Translations under genes and position numbers: made by a program
DNA from: Aureispira anguillae
GTDB lineage: Bacteria; Bacteroidota; Bacteroidia; Chitinophagales; Saprospiraceae
Reading direction: 5' to 3'
NCBI RefSeq assembly: GCF_026000115.1
Contig: NZ_AP026867.1
Coordinates: 589,501 to 653,500 of the forward strand
DNA length: 64,000 nucleotides
The notes under the pieces: model-generated
The model's database searches: none
What the model saw: only the letters and a program-made list of their open reading frames with translations
Told to the model about the DNA's origin: nothing
Shown: positions 34,644 through 43,588 of the stretch, piece by piece
Numbering within the stretch: position 1 is the stretch's first letter
Layout of the letters: every line of letters starts with the position of its first letter

Positions 34644-35897
34644 ATGGAAACGACAACAAATACATTGAGCTCGCAAGATCTAATGGAGCTAGAAGATAAG
34701 CATGGTGCACACAACTATCATCCATTGGGCGTTGTGTTGGCTAAAGGAGAAGGTGTTTATGTCTGGGATGTAGAAGGGAAACGTTATTTTGACTTTTTGT
34801 CAGCTTATTCTGCTGTTAACCAAGGGCATTGTCACCCAAGGTTGGTAGAAGCTATCACCCAACAAGCGGCTACGCTAAATCTTACTTCTAGAGCATTCTA
34901 TAACGACAAGTTAGGGGTCTTTGAAAAATTTGCTACAGAATATTTTGGCTATGATAAGTTGTTGCCTATGAACACTGGAGCAGAAGGAGTAGAGACAGCA
35001 ATTAAAATTTGCCGCAAATGGGGCTATGAAAAAAAGGGAATAGAAACCAATAAGGCTAAGATTATTGTTTGTGGAGAAAACTTTCATGGACGTACTGTAA
35101 CCATTATTTCTTTTTCTAGCGATCCAGATGCTAGAGGGAATTTTGGTCCTTATACCCCTGGTTTTGAGGCGATCCCTTACAATGATATTTCTGCTTTAAA
35201 AGCTGCTTTAGAAGCGGATGCTGAGAATATTGCAGGTTTCTTGGTAGAGCCGATTCAGGGAGAAGCGGGAGTAAACGTTCCTGATGATGAATTTTTATCA
35301 AAGGCTTACCAATTGTGTAAGACACACAATGTATTGTTTATTGGAGATGAAATTCAGACGGGAATTGCTCGCACAGGTAGAATGTTGGCTTGTGAATACG
35401 ATAATGTGCGTCCAGATATTTTAATTTTGGGAAAGGCTCTTTCGGGAGGAATGTACCCTGTTGCTGCAGTATTGGCGGACAATGAAATTATGGAAGTGAT
35501 TAAGCCTGGACAGCATGGTTCTACTTATGGAGGAAACCCAATGGCTTGCGCTGTTGCAATGGAAGCGTTAAAAATTGTAAAGGAAGAACAATTGGCTGAA
35601 AATGCTTTTGATTTGGGGATGGTATTCCGTGATAGAATGAGCAAATTAGCAGAAAAAACAGAGCTAGTTTCAAAGGTAAGAGGGAAAGGTTTGTTAAATG
35701 CTATTTTGGTTAACGATACGCCCGATAGTTCTACGGCAATGGATATCTGTATCGCTTTGTCTAAAAATGGCTTACTGGCAAAACCTACTCATGGAAACAT
35801 CATTCGTTTTGCTCCTCCATTGGTGATGAATCAAGCTCAATTAGAGGAATGTTGTAAGATTATTGAGGACACTATTTTGAATTTCAAAAAAGCATAA
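34644..35897 (+). CDS. rocD: Ornithine aminotransferase
   Basis: The protein has 417 residues, a class III PLP aminotransferase. Motifs typical of ornithine-oxo-acid transaminase are seen: '[12 protein letters not shown]', '[20 protein letters not shown]', '[12 protein letters not shown]', '[14 protein letters not shown]' and the Schiff-base Lys in '[16 protein letters not shown]'. It converts ornithine and 2-oxoglutarate to glutamate semialdehyde and glutamate, linking arginine and proline metabolism. It is monocistronic, with a terminator at 35927. Confidence 0.95.
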   Translation: METTTNTLSSQDLMELEDKHGAHNYHPLGVVLAKGEGVYVWDVEGKRYFDFLSAYSAVNQGHCHPRLVEAITQQAATLNLTSRAFYNDKLGVFEKFATEYFGYDKLLPMNTGAEGVETAIKICRKWGYEKKGIETNKAKIIVCGENFHGRTVTIISFSSDPDARGNFGPYTPGFEAIPYNDISALKAALEADAENIAGFLVEPIQGEAGVNVPDDEFLSKAYQLCKTHNVLFIGDEIQTGIARTGRMLACEYDNVRPDILILGKALSGGMYPVAAVLADNEIMEVIKPGQHGSTYGGNPMACAVAMEALKIVKEEQLAENAFDLGMVFRDRMSKLAEKTELVSKVRGKGLLNAILVNDTPDSSTAMDICIALSKNGLLAKPTHGNIIRFAPPLVMNQAQLEECCKIIEDTILNFKKA

Positions 35898-35926
35898 TCT
35901 ACACTTATAGTAAGAAAATATAGTTT

Positions 35927-35967
35927 AAAATAGGTCTACTCTCATGGGGTAGACCTATTTTATTTTT
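35927..35967 (+). terminator. Intrinsic terminator of rocD
   Basis: A 13-bp perfect stem (35927-35939 with 35949-35961), a 9-nt loop, and a following T-rich run. Confidence 0.85.
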
Positions 35968-36197
35968 TAGTCTAAAAAATATTGAGAAAAATATATTGAA
36001 ATTACTTTAAAAAGATGATTGAGTTATAATATTAAATTGAGAAATATTAAATTATGTTTTTTTTAATTGCTACTTATTCAGCTAGTATTGTAGACAAGAA
36101 ATTGAAGCGTTAAAAGCAACGGGTATCAATAAAAATGGGCTAGATATCTAAGTAGCAGCTTTTCAATTAGTTAAAATCAATAAAAAATGAATACAAT
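35968..36197. other. Gap upstream of the T9SS protein, with a possible tiny gene remnant
   Basis: A short in-frame stretch at about 36095-36151 reads 'CRQEIEALKATGINKNGLDI' and then a stop, after an upstream stop codon, with coding-like composition. It may be the end of a decayed gene. Nothing else is seen. Confidence 0.25.
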
Positions 36198-38702
36198 ATG
36201 ATAAAAGGTCAATTCATAATTACAACTACACTACTTTTAATTTTTGGCTATAAAAGCATGCAGGCTCAACACTGTACAGAATCTATGGCACAAGAATACA
36301 TTGAAAATACAGATATGAAGATCATGTTCCGAAACGGAGGGGATATGTTTTGGGATGGGAATTCCTCAGCTCAATATTCGGTGCCTCATGTTTACGGACA
36401 GCCACAAACCAATACGATTTTTGCAGGAGGAGTATGGATGGGAGCCTATGATGATGGGGGAAATTTGCGCTTAGCAGCACAAACTTATCGATCGAGTGGC
36501 AATGATTATTGGGCGGGACCATTAGACCCTACAACAGGACTGCCAATTACCAATTCTTGCACAAACTTTGATCAGATTTGGAAAGTGAAACGTTGGGCGA
36601 TAGAACAACATATTGCCGATATAAATGATAATGGGGTTGTTGATGGACCAACAGATCTTAGTTTATTAAAATGGCCAGGAAGAGGAAACCCTCATTTTGC
36701 AGCTCAAATGGGATTTAACCTACCCGACCAAGATTTAGCACCTTTTTATGATGCAAATGGAGATGGGGTTTATACTCCTTTGCATGGAGATTACCCTGTG
36801 TTTGAACATGGAAATCCCAATGCCATAGCAGAAGAAATTTTGTGGTCTGTATTTAATGACAATGGCAATCTACATACGCAGACAAATGGCATGAATTTGA
36901 TGGTAGAGGTACAACAAACTGCTTATGTATTTAATTGTGGAAATGATCCTTTATTAGACAAAACGCTTTTTGTTAAACACAAAGTTATCAATAAAAATGC
37001 GCTAGTGTTAAGAGACTATTATTATGGTATTTGGACAGATTTTGACTTGGGCTGTAGCGTTGATGATTATGTAGGAACCATCCCAGCTAAAAATACGATT
37101 TATGCATACAATGCAGATAATAATGACGATAACCCTTGTGGCGTAGCAGGAACGACGGGGTATGGTTCGAATCCGCCTGTACAAGCTGTTACGATTTTAA
37201 ATCATTCTCTAGAGCATTCTATTTATCATACCAATAGTAATTCAAGTCCTACAGGAGATCCTCAAGCTACTTTAAGTTATTATTACTTACTGGAAGGGAA
37301 ATTCCCTAATGGTACTCCGCTAACAACAGGAGGAGATGGCTATGATCCCGCTAATCCCAATGCTGTTGTTACCAACCATATTTTTCCAGACAATCCTAAT
37401 GATCCTTCTGGCTGGTCAATGGCTACAGCAGGTTTAGCAGGTTTAGATCAGCGAGTATTAGGATCTATTTATAAAGATAGTTTAATGCCTGGAGAATCTT
37501 TTATGGTTGATTTGGCTTATTCCTATCATCACGACCCAGATAGCAATCACCTTCAGAATGTTAACTTGCTATATCAGCAAGTTGATTTAGTACAGCAATA
37601 TTACGATAATAACTTTGTCTTGACAGGTTGTGCAACGCCTACCTATTGCACTGCTAATTGTGTTTATCCAGGAGATGCGAATAACAATGGAATTGCCAAT
37701 GATTTTGATATTTTGGAAATGGGCTTAAATTATAATAATACTGCAAGCACTCGTACTATTGTTGGAGATAGATGGATGCCACATACTCCTCCAACTCCTG
37801 CGACCAATGCTTATGTAGATGCCAACGGAGATGCTACGGTTGACTTGTTGGATATGGCAACCAATACTACTAATTTTAATAGCACACATGCTTTGTATAC
37901 AGGAGCCGCAGAAGGTGCCAATACCATAGGAACAGATTTATTCTTCGAACGTTATTATCCTACTACTCCAATATTGCCTGGTACCGATACGATTGTAGAT
38001 TTGAACAGATATGCTATTTTGGATGTCTATTTTGGAGAGGCTTTGCAACAGATTAATAATGTTTTGGGCGTAACGTATAGAATTGATTATGATGAAACTG
38101 TTTTTGATTTACAAACTACTGGGACTTTTGGTACCTTGGGAACTATTTTAAATAATGGCTGGTTGGATGATGACGGTGCTGCTGTATATTCGAGAGCCCT
38201 ATACGAAACAGGAAAAGTACATTATGTGGCTACTCGACTAGACCAGACCAATTATACAGGAGGTGGAACGATGGGACGTTTGCTTTTGAGAGTAAAACCT
38301 ACCGCCCCTATCTCTGCAAACGTAATGTCTACGCAAATTTGTTTTGAAGATTTTAAAGCGATTCGTGCTGATGGATCAACCATTTCTATCGGTGGACAAT
38401 GTGGGACTATTCTATATAGAGACACCAATTTTGTATCGAATTCTGTACAAAGAGTCACTGCCTATACGCCTGCTGTTGAGATTTATCCAAACCCTTCAAC
38501 CCATTATATCAATGTTGATTTGGGAGGAGAACAAGCAAAAAACATTCAGTTGTTTAATGTCTTGGGAGAATTGGTAGAGCAAGTAGAAAATGTAAGTGGT
38601 GTTACTCAATTTGCCAAAAACAATTTAGCAAAAGGAATGTATACCATTGCGATTCAATTCGAAAATGGAATGAGATCTAGCCATAAAGTAATTTTTAACT
38701 AG
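36198..38702 (+). CDS. Large secreted protein with dockerin-like repeats and a T9SS sorting domain
   Basis: The protein has 834 residues. A signal peptide (about 1-23, ending SMQAQ) is followed by a long extracellular region that begins 'YIENTDMKIMFRNGGDMFWD'. Calcium-binding, dockerin-like loops occur ('DANGDGVYTPLHGDYP', 'PGDANNNGIANDFDILEMGL', 'DANGDATVDLLDMATN'). The last 80 residues ('VEIYPNPSTHYINVDL ... GMYTIAIQFENGMRSSHKVIFN') are a type A T9SS sorting domain, which directs export across the outer membrane and attachment to the surface. The function is probably structural or adhesive; no catalytic domain was recognised. Confidence 0.88.
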   Translation: MIKGQFIITTTLLLIFGYKSMQAQHCTESMAQEYIENTDMKIMFRNGGDMFWDGNSSAQYSVPHVYGQPQTNTIFAGGVWMGAYDDGGNLRLAAQTYRSSGNDYWAGPLDPTTGLPITNSCTNFDQIWKVKRWAIEQHIADINDNGVVDGPTDLSLLKWPGRGNPHFAAQMGFNLPDQDLAPFYDANGDGVYTPLHGDYPVFEHGNPNAIAEEILWSVFNDNGNLHTQTNGMNLMVEVQQTAYVFNCGNDPLLDKTLFVKHKVINKNALVLRDYYYGIWTDFDLGCSVDDYVGTIPAKNTIYAYNADNNDDNPCGVAGTTGYGSNPPVQAVTILNHSLEHSIYHTNSNSSPTGDPQATLSYYYLLEGKFPNGTPLTTGGDGYDPANPNAVVTNHIFPDNPNDPSGWSMATAGLAGLDQRVLGSIYKDSLMPGESFMVDLAYSYHHDPDSNHLQNVNLLYQQVDLVQQYYDNNFVLTGCATPTYCTANCVYPGDANNNGIANDFDILEMGLNYNNTASTRTIVGDRWMPHTPPTPATNAYVDANGDATVDLLDMATNTTNFNSTHALYTGAAEGANTIGTDLFFERYYPTTPILPGTDTIVDLNRYAILDVYFGEALQQINNVLGVTYRIDYDETVFDLQTTGTFGTLGTILNNGWLDDDGAAVYSRALYETGKVHYVATRLDQTNYTGGGTMGRLLLRVKPTAPISANVMSTQICFEDFKAIRADGSTISIGGQCGTILYRDTNFVSNSVQRVTAYTPAVEIYPNPSTHYINVDLGGEQAKNIQLFNVLGELVEQVENVSGVTQFAKNNLAKGMYTIAIQFENGMRSSHKVIFN

Positions 38703-38731
38703 CTTAATTGTCCCCTAATTTACCCCCTTTG

Positions 38732-38765
38732 TGCCATTGCAGTTATTATCTGCAATGGCATTTTT
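38732..38765 (+). terminator. Intrinsic terminator of the T9SS protein gene
   Basis: An 11-bp perfect stem (38732-38742 with 38750-38760), a 7-nt loop, and a T-run on the right side. It ends 4 bases before the stop codon of the convergent TPR gene. Confidence 0.8.
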
Positions 38766-38768
38766 ATT

Positions 38769-39530
38769 TTATTGATCCAATAGTATGCGAATATTTTCAA
38801 TCATATTCCTTGCCTCTTGATCTTGAGGATGCCGTTGAAAATACTGGTTGTAATAACTAAGTGCCAAAACAAGATTATTGCGATTATTAGCGCCAGGATC
38901 TGCTTCATAAAGCTTGGTATGCAATAAACCTAAAGCACTTAAGGCGACATCTTTATAGTGAGGTTCAGCAAGCAGTTTTTTGTGTAATTCAATGCTTTTT
39001 TGAGGATTAATATTGATATAAATGGTAGCGAGCTGATGAAGAACATCTGTACTTTGAGGGTAATGTTCCAATGCTGTATTGAGCGTTTGAATCACTTTGG
39101 CATTATCGTTTAGTTTTTGGTATAAACCAGCACGATGAAGCAATAATGTTTTGCTAGTTTTGTGTTTCAATTCAGCTTTGGTCAACATTGCCAAACCATC
39201 ATTATAAAGGCGTTGTTTTTTGGCAAGCTGGACATAAGTAATATAAACATCTAGAGGAAGGGGATGCTCTAAGCCTTCTAATTGGTGAATGGTGCGTTTA
39301 AAGATCGATAAATCTCGTTTTTGGATGGCGACTTCCATTTGTCTTAAATAAGGCTCAATGTCTCTAGGAGCTAATTTAATGGCTTGCCCATAATGCTGAA
39401 TGGCTTGAGAAAATTGTCGGCTGGCTGCGGCATGTTCGCCAAGTGCCATAGCTTGGTGATAGTCTTCTGATTGTGCAAAACAAGCAAAGGGGAGAAGAAG
39501 GCAAGCATAAAAAAATAAGACGTTGAGCAT
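38769..39530 (-). CDS. Exported tetratricopeptide-repeat protein
   Basis: The protein has 253 residues. A signal peptide (about 1-19, ending CFAQS) is followed by about five TPR-like helical pairs ('ALGEHAAASRQFSQAIQHYG', 'DGLAMLTKAELKHKTSKTLL', 'AKVIQTLNTALEHYPQSTDV'). It probably acts in the periplasm as a protein-binding scaffold. Monocistronic and convergent with the T9SS gene. Confidence 0.8.
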   Translation of the reverse strand: MLNVLFFYACLLLPFACFAQSEDYHQAMALGEHAAASRQFSQAIQHYGQAIKLAPRDIEPYLRQMEVAIQKRDLSIFKRTIHQLEGLEHPLPLDVYITYVQLAKKQRLYNDGLAMLTKAELKHKTSKTLLLHRAGLYQKLNDNAKVIQTLNTALEHYPQSTDVLHQLATIYININPQKSIELHKKLLAEPHYKDVALSALGLLHTKLYEADPGANNRNNLVLALSYYNQYFQRHPQDQEARNMIENIRILLDQ

Positions 39531-39710
39531 TTGAATCGTTTTTACTAGAGGGGCTAATTCCCTTTGTTTGGAGTGAAGTTGTTCTACAAAAATAGCAATT
39601 TTAGAAGGAGTTTTTCAAAAAAATTAACGTTCTTGTTAGAATGCAGGATTATGGCTTAATTTTTAATTGATAGGGATTAGGAAGGATTAAAAATAGAGAA
39701 AGAATAATTA

Positions 39711-39868
39711 CTCTACCCGACAGTTTTAAAAATTTAATAGAATGCTTAGACGCTAGATATTAGATCCCAATTAAGTTGTAATTGGGATCTAATTTCTAAG
39801 AGCAAAGCGATCTAAAAATAGATAAAAGCTGTCCTGATTTTAATTTTTACAAAAATCATCGGGTAGAG
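39711..39868. repeat. Nested inverted-repeat element of about 158 bp
   Basis: The outer ends CTCTACCCGA (39711-39720) and TCGGGTAGAG (39859-39868) are perfectly complementary. Inside lie GACAG/CTGTC arms and a perfect 15-bp palindrome (39759-39773 with 39779-39793) with a 5-nt loop. Similar words gagaa(a)agaataa flank both sides. It could be a MITE or a long structured RNA. No coding capacity. Confidence 0.55.
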
Positions 39869-39892
39869 AAAAGAATAACACATTTTAATACA

Positions 39893-40103
39893 GAAGTTGT
39901 TTAAGAATAGCCTTACATTGCTAATGAATTGTAAAATCAGCGAAGCTAAAGCTAATTTTCAGTTACTCTGCGTTAAAAATTTACCCCATAGCGCTGCTAT
40001 GAACTAGATTTTTGCCTCGATTATCTAAAAATTTAGTACTCATTATACTTACGTGAGTTCGCCATAGGCTCAGTTCAACAAAAATCCATTTTTAAACAAC
40101 TTC
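39893..40103. repeat. MITE-like element, family B, long copy
   Basis: Starts GAAGTTGTTTAAGAAT and ends ATTTTTAAACAACTTC, the same terminal inverted repeats as 30390-30556, here 211 bp long with a different interior. It lies directly beside the nested repeat element and ends 10 bases before the start of the lipoprotein gene, so it may supply or disturb that gene's promoter. Confidence 0.65.
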
Positions 40104-40113
40104 ACAAAAAAAC

Positions 40114-40500
40114 ATGAGATCTATATTGGTTCTTGGGCTATTTATTTTACTTTTTGTAGCTTGTAACACAACCCATAAAACAACCTCAAAGGACAAGGGA
40201 TTAAATTTAGAGTGGTTTTATGGTGTTTGGAAGGTAACGGCTTTTCGATTTCACGACGGACGGGTGATGCCTGGTCCTTATATGGGAAACCCTCAATATG
40301 AATTTGATAAAGACGGAAAGCGAACCAAAACGCTAAATGAAGAACCTGCTCCACCACCAGAAATTGTAGAATATAAATTGGAAGGAGATAGCATTAGTTA
40401 TCCCAATAAACCTAAGTTTCCAGGAATGAAAATTATGAAATTAACTCAAGATTCTATGGTTTTAAGAACGGCTAAATTGAGTTGGTATTTACATCGATAA
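40114..40500 (+). CDS. Lipocalin-like lipoprotein
   Basis: The protein has 128 residues. The N-terminus MRSILVLGLFILLFVACNTT has a lipobox (LFVAC), so Cys17 is the likely lipidated residue. The mature part starts 'LEWFYGVWKVTAFRFHDGR' and ends 'DSMVLRTAKLSWYLHR', in the style of short lipocalin-like domains of this phylum, which bind small hydrophobic ligands or have unknown roles. It begins just behind a MITE end. Confidence 0.7.
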   Translation: MRSILVLGLFILLFVACNTTHKTTSKDKGLNLEWFYGVWKVTAFRFHDGRVMPGPYMGNPQYEFDKDGKRTKTLNEEPAPPPEIVEYKLEGDSISYPNKPKFPGMKIMKLTQDSMVLRTAKLSWYLHR

Positions 40501-40801
40501 ATGAAATATAATAGCTTGATAAATAAGCTGTAAAAGCAATGTTTTGTTGGCTTAGTAACAAAATATTAACTAATATTGCAGTCGATTTTAAATTTTTGGT
40601 ACAAAAATAGAATAAGAGTTTATAGAACGTGAAATTGTTGACATTTTTGTAGTTTGGTCATGTAAATTGCTTCTTTGTTGTTGTGTGTTGCTGCTTGATA
40701 GCATCTTTATTAATAGAACAATAATTTATATTATTGACTACAAGGCAAACTTAAAATAAAAACAATAGAAACGTTTGTTTCAAAAAGTAAAACTAGATGT
40801 T
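40501..40801. other. Intergenic gap, nothing seen
   Basis: AT-rich and without hairpins, clear promoter boxes or open frames. A TTG start for the next gene at 40775 is possible but less likely than the ATG at 40802. Confidence 0.4.
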
Positions 40802-41296
40802 ATGCAAAAAACTTTTAACGTAAGTATGTTGGTATGGGGAATGATTTTATTGTTGGGTGTTCAACAGTCATTTGCTCAAGATAAAGAAGATAAAAAAGCT
40901 GCCAAGACTATTGCCAAAGTAGGCAAATGGGAATGCAAAAAGCTTCAAAAAGATGGTCGGGAAATTAACCTTAAAGCTATTGCAGGAATCGTTACAATGG
41001 ATTTTTCTGTTCGAAAAGAAAAAGTAACTAAAAAAGTTACGGATGCTAAAGGAGTGGAAAAAAAGAAAAAAGTAATGGAAGTTACCAATGTATTTAAGAT
41101 GGAAATGGGGGGAAACGATCGTATCTTTAATTACCACATTAAGAACGATTCTATTCAATTTGTAGGCTTAAACGGTTGGAACGATTATAGAATAGTGCGC
41201 ATCGAAAAAGATGAAATTGTTCTAGAACATAGCTTAGACAATAGCCTTTTTCGTTGGACAATGATTCCAAGTCCTAAAGAAAAGAAAAAGAAATAA
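40802..41296 (+). CDS. Secreted lipocalin-like protein of unknown function
   Basis: I place the start at the ATG at 40802, where a clean signal peptide begins (MQKTFNVSMLVWGMILLLGV, cleaved after SFAQ); upstream extension to a TTG adds only nine residues. The result is 164 residues. The mature region ('VGKWECKKLQKDGREINLKA', a very Lys-rich centre, 'NDSIQFVGLNGWNDYRIVRI') resembles lipocalin-like domains, as does the preceding lipoprotein. The C-terminus is poly-Lys. Confidence 0.7.
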   Translation: MQKTFNVSMLVWGMILLLGVQQSFAQDKEDKKAAKTIAKVGKWECKKLQKDGREINLKAIAGIVTMDFSVRKEKVTKKVTDAKGVEKKKKVMEVTNVFKMEMGGNDRIFNYHIKNDSIQFVGLNGWNDYRIVRIEKDEIVLEHSLDNSLFRWTMIPSPKEKKKK

Positions 41297-41334
41297 AAGT
41301 TTATTCTACTGATTTTTTCAGCAACTTTATAGAT

Positions 41335-41370
41335 AGCCATAGATAGAACCCTTCTATTTATGGCTTTTTT
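41335..41370 (+). terminator. Intrinsic terminator overlapping the end of the aquaporin gene
   Basis: A 12-bp stem with one G-T pair (41335-41346 with 41354-41365) followed by six T. It serves the rightward gene at 40802. Its right arm overlaps the stop codon of the convergent aquaporin gene. Confidence 0.75.
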
Positions 41371-42002
41371 GAGTTAAAATATTTCCACGTTAAAGTAGCT
41401 ATAATTGCTCCTATAATTGGAGCAAGAATATAAACCCACAAGGCAGCCAGATTGCCAGAAACCAAAGCTGGTGCAATCGAACGAGCAGGGTTCATCGAGG
41501 CGCCACAAATAGGGCCTGCAAACAAGGCTTCTAGCATTACAGTAGCTCCTACTGCAATGCCCGTAAATTTACTAATTTCAGGGTTTTGACTAACACAGAG
41601 TATCACCAGCATCAGAAAATAAGTCAAGATCATTTCGAGTACAAACGATTGCATTATGGTACCTGATGGTTGGGTGCTGCCCAAGTTTCCATGGTTGACA
41701 AAAAGAAAAAATAAAACAAAAGAGGCTGCAATAGCTCCTGTGGTTTGAGCAATAAGGTAGGGGGCTAAATCTTTTTTATGGAAGCGATTGGTAAAACAAA
41801 AACCTATACTAACGGCTGGATTAATATGCGCTCCAGAGATACTCCCTAGTGCATAAATCATAATTGTTACAATTAAACCAAATGAAAGTGCCACACCAAG
41901 ATGACTTATAGCTCCATGTGTAATGTGATCAACAACAATTGCTCCTGTTCCAAAGAATACCAATGCAAAGGTTCCAATTAGTTCGGCGATATATTTTTTC
42001 AT
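41358..42002 (-). CDS. Aquaporin / MIP family channel
   Basis: The protein has 214 residues and six membrane segments. Both pore motifs are intact: 'SGAHINPAVSIGF' (NPA at residues 61-63) and 'GASMNPARSIAPALVSG', including the selectivity-filter Arg after the second NPA. It conducts water or small neutral solutes across the inner membrane. Specificity between water and glycerol cannot be settled by eye. It is divergent from the phosphate porin gene. Confidence 0.92.
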   Translation of the reverse strand: MKKYIAELIGTFALVFFGTGAIVVDHITHGAISHLGVALSFGLIVTIMIYALGSISGAHINPAVSIGFCFTNRFHKKDLAPYLIAQTTGAIAASFVLFFLFVNHGNLGSTQPSGTIMQSFVLEMILTYFLMLVILCVSQNPEISKFTGIAVGATVMLEALFAGPICGASMNPARSIAPALVSGNLAALWVYILAPIIGAIIATLTWKYFNSKKP

Positions 42003-42326
42003 ATAGAATTTTACTAAAAATAAACACCTTCAATACTTCTGGTTCTTTATCCAATTAAATCTTGGTGTAAGAATTAAAGTAAGCATTTTTGAGATGTAAT
42101 AAAAATGCGTCTAAATTATGTTTAGTTATTGTTAATCAAGTTTTAATTTAACATTAAGTCTTGTTTTTGAGTTGCAAAAAGCGAAAGAAAATAAATGCTT
42201 CATTATTAAATAGTTTATAGGAAGAGTTTGTTTTTTTGATAATATTAAGTTAACATTAAATTAACATTGGGGGTTTATTTTTGCGCCCAGTTAAATTAAA
42301 TGTAATATTAACTTAACAATGAATTA
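42003..42326. other. Divergent promoter region of aquaporin and phosphate porin
   Basis: The gap is rich in TTAACA-like words. Besides the repeat at 42250-42266, related words occur at about 42140-42150 (tttaacattaag) and 42307-42320 (aatattaacttaac). Confidence 0.5.
42250..42283 (+). promoter_or_regulatory. Pho-box-like repeat and promoter of the phosphate uptake genes
   Basis: TTAACA occurs at 42250-42255 and again at 42261-42266, an 11-bp period like PhoP/PhoB boxes (TT[ACT]ACA repeats). TATTTTTG at 42276-42283 fits the -7 consensus TAnnTTTG, so the repeats would overlap the -33 region, as activators of this family do. The downstream genes are a phosphate porin and a Na/Pi symporter. Confidence 0.55.
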
Positions 42327-43544
42327 ATGAATAAGCCAACGATTAGAAGAGGATTTAGAAGTATTTTTGCAGTCTGTTTCTTCGTATTGATGACCTGTAA
42401 TGTAAGCGCTCAATTTAAAATGCCTAGGTTTGGCAAAGGGCTTTCTTTCGTGGCAAAAGATTCAACTTTTAAGCTGAAATTTAATGCAAGAATTCAGAGT
42501 TTATTTGTAGTAGAGTATGATGCAGCAAATAAAGACAGCTCTATTAGTAATACAAGTTCTAACTTTATGATAAGGCGAGCTCGAATTAAATTTGGAGGCT
42601 ATGCTTTTTCTCCCAAAATTGCCTATAAAATTGAGCTTGGGCTTTCTGCTAACGATATTAGTTCAAGCCAAGAAGACGGATTGGGAGGGGATGCTGCTAG
42701 AATAATTTTGGATGCTGTTGTTCAATGGAAATTTGCTAAAAACTACGAATTGTGGGTTGGTCAAACAAAATTGCCTGGTAATCGTGAACGGATTATATCG
42801 TCTGCCAGCTTGCAATTGGTGGATCGCTCATTGGTTAATAGCAGGTTTAATATTGATCGTGATATGGGGCTTCAATTAAGAGGAAAGTGGACGTTTGGAA
42901 ATTTTGTAGTAAAACCTGCTCTTGCATTTACACAAGGAGAAGGAAGAAATATTACTGCTGGAAATTTTGGTGGCTTTTCGTATACAGCTCGTTTGGATTT
43001 TAATCCTTTTGGCGAATTTGCTAAGAAAGGAGATTACATAGGGGGAGATTTGACTCGTGAAGATAAACCTAAGCTTGCTTTTGCCATTGCGGGAAATTAC
43101 AATGATCGGGCAATTCGGCAAGGAGGGCAACTAGGCGCTTTTGTAAAAGATACTTTGGGGAATTATATCGAAAACTCATTGGCTTCTTGTTTGATTGATT
43201 TAATGTTCAAATATAAAGGTTTTTCTATTCATTCAGAATTTGGATATAGAGTAGCATTGAACCAGTTTGATGCTACAACAAAAAAGTTTAACACTGGGTA
43301 TGGATTTAATGTCCAAATGGGATATTTATTCATGAAAAATTATGAACTTGCAGCGCGTTTTACAATGATAAGAAAAGATGGTGCTTATTCTGGCTTAAAA
43401 AATATCAATGAATATACATTAGGGTTTTCTAAATATATTGTAGGGCATAATTTAAAAGTACAAACAGATTTGGGCTATGCCCATGATCCAATTGAACCAC
43501 TGGGTGTTTTTCGTTTTAGGTTGCAGGTAGAAATGCAGTTCTAA
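42327..43544 (+). CDS. Phosphate-selective porin O/P family outer-membrane protein
   Basis: The protein has 405 residues. A signal peptide (about 1-28, ending NVSAQ) precedes a beta-barrel with 'FKLKFNARIQSLFVVEYD', 'SNFMIRRARIKFGGYAFSPK', 'YELWVGQTKLPGNRERI' and a C-terminal aromatic strand ending 'FRFRLQVEMQF'. These match the OprO/OprP family, which forms anion- or polyphosphate-selective pores. The Na/Pi symporter gene follows 44 bases later, which supports a phosphate role. Confidence 0.88.
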   Translation: MNKPTIRRGFRSIFAVCFFVLMTCNVSAQFKMPRFGKGLSFVAKDSTFKLKFNARIQSLFVVEYDAANKDSSISNTSSNFMIRRARIKFGGYAFSPKIAYKIELGLSANDISSSQEDGLGGDAARIILDAVVQWKFAKNYELWVGQTKLPGNRERIISSASLQLVDRSLVNSRFNIDRDMGLQLRGKWTFGNFVVKPALAFTQGEGRNITAGNFGGFSYTARLDFNPFGEFAKKGDYIGGDLTREDKPKLAFAIAGNYNDRAIRQGGQLGAFVKDTLGNYIENSLASCLIDLMFKYKGFSIHSEFGYRVALNQFDATTKKFNTGYGFNVQMGYLFMKNYELAARFTMIRKDGAYSGLKNINEYTLGFSKYIVGHNLKVQTDLGYAHDPIEPLGVFRFRLQVEMQF

Positions 43545-43588
43545 ATTTTTATACAAAAATCAATTATTTTAAAATAAACAAAATCAAA

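Noticed and set aside
37155-37180. tRNA T-loop-like wording (ggttcgaatcc)
   Set aside because: It lies inside the T9SS protein frame and no cloverleaf can be drawn around it.
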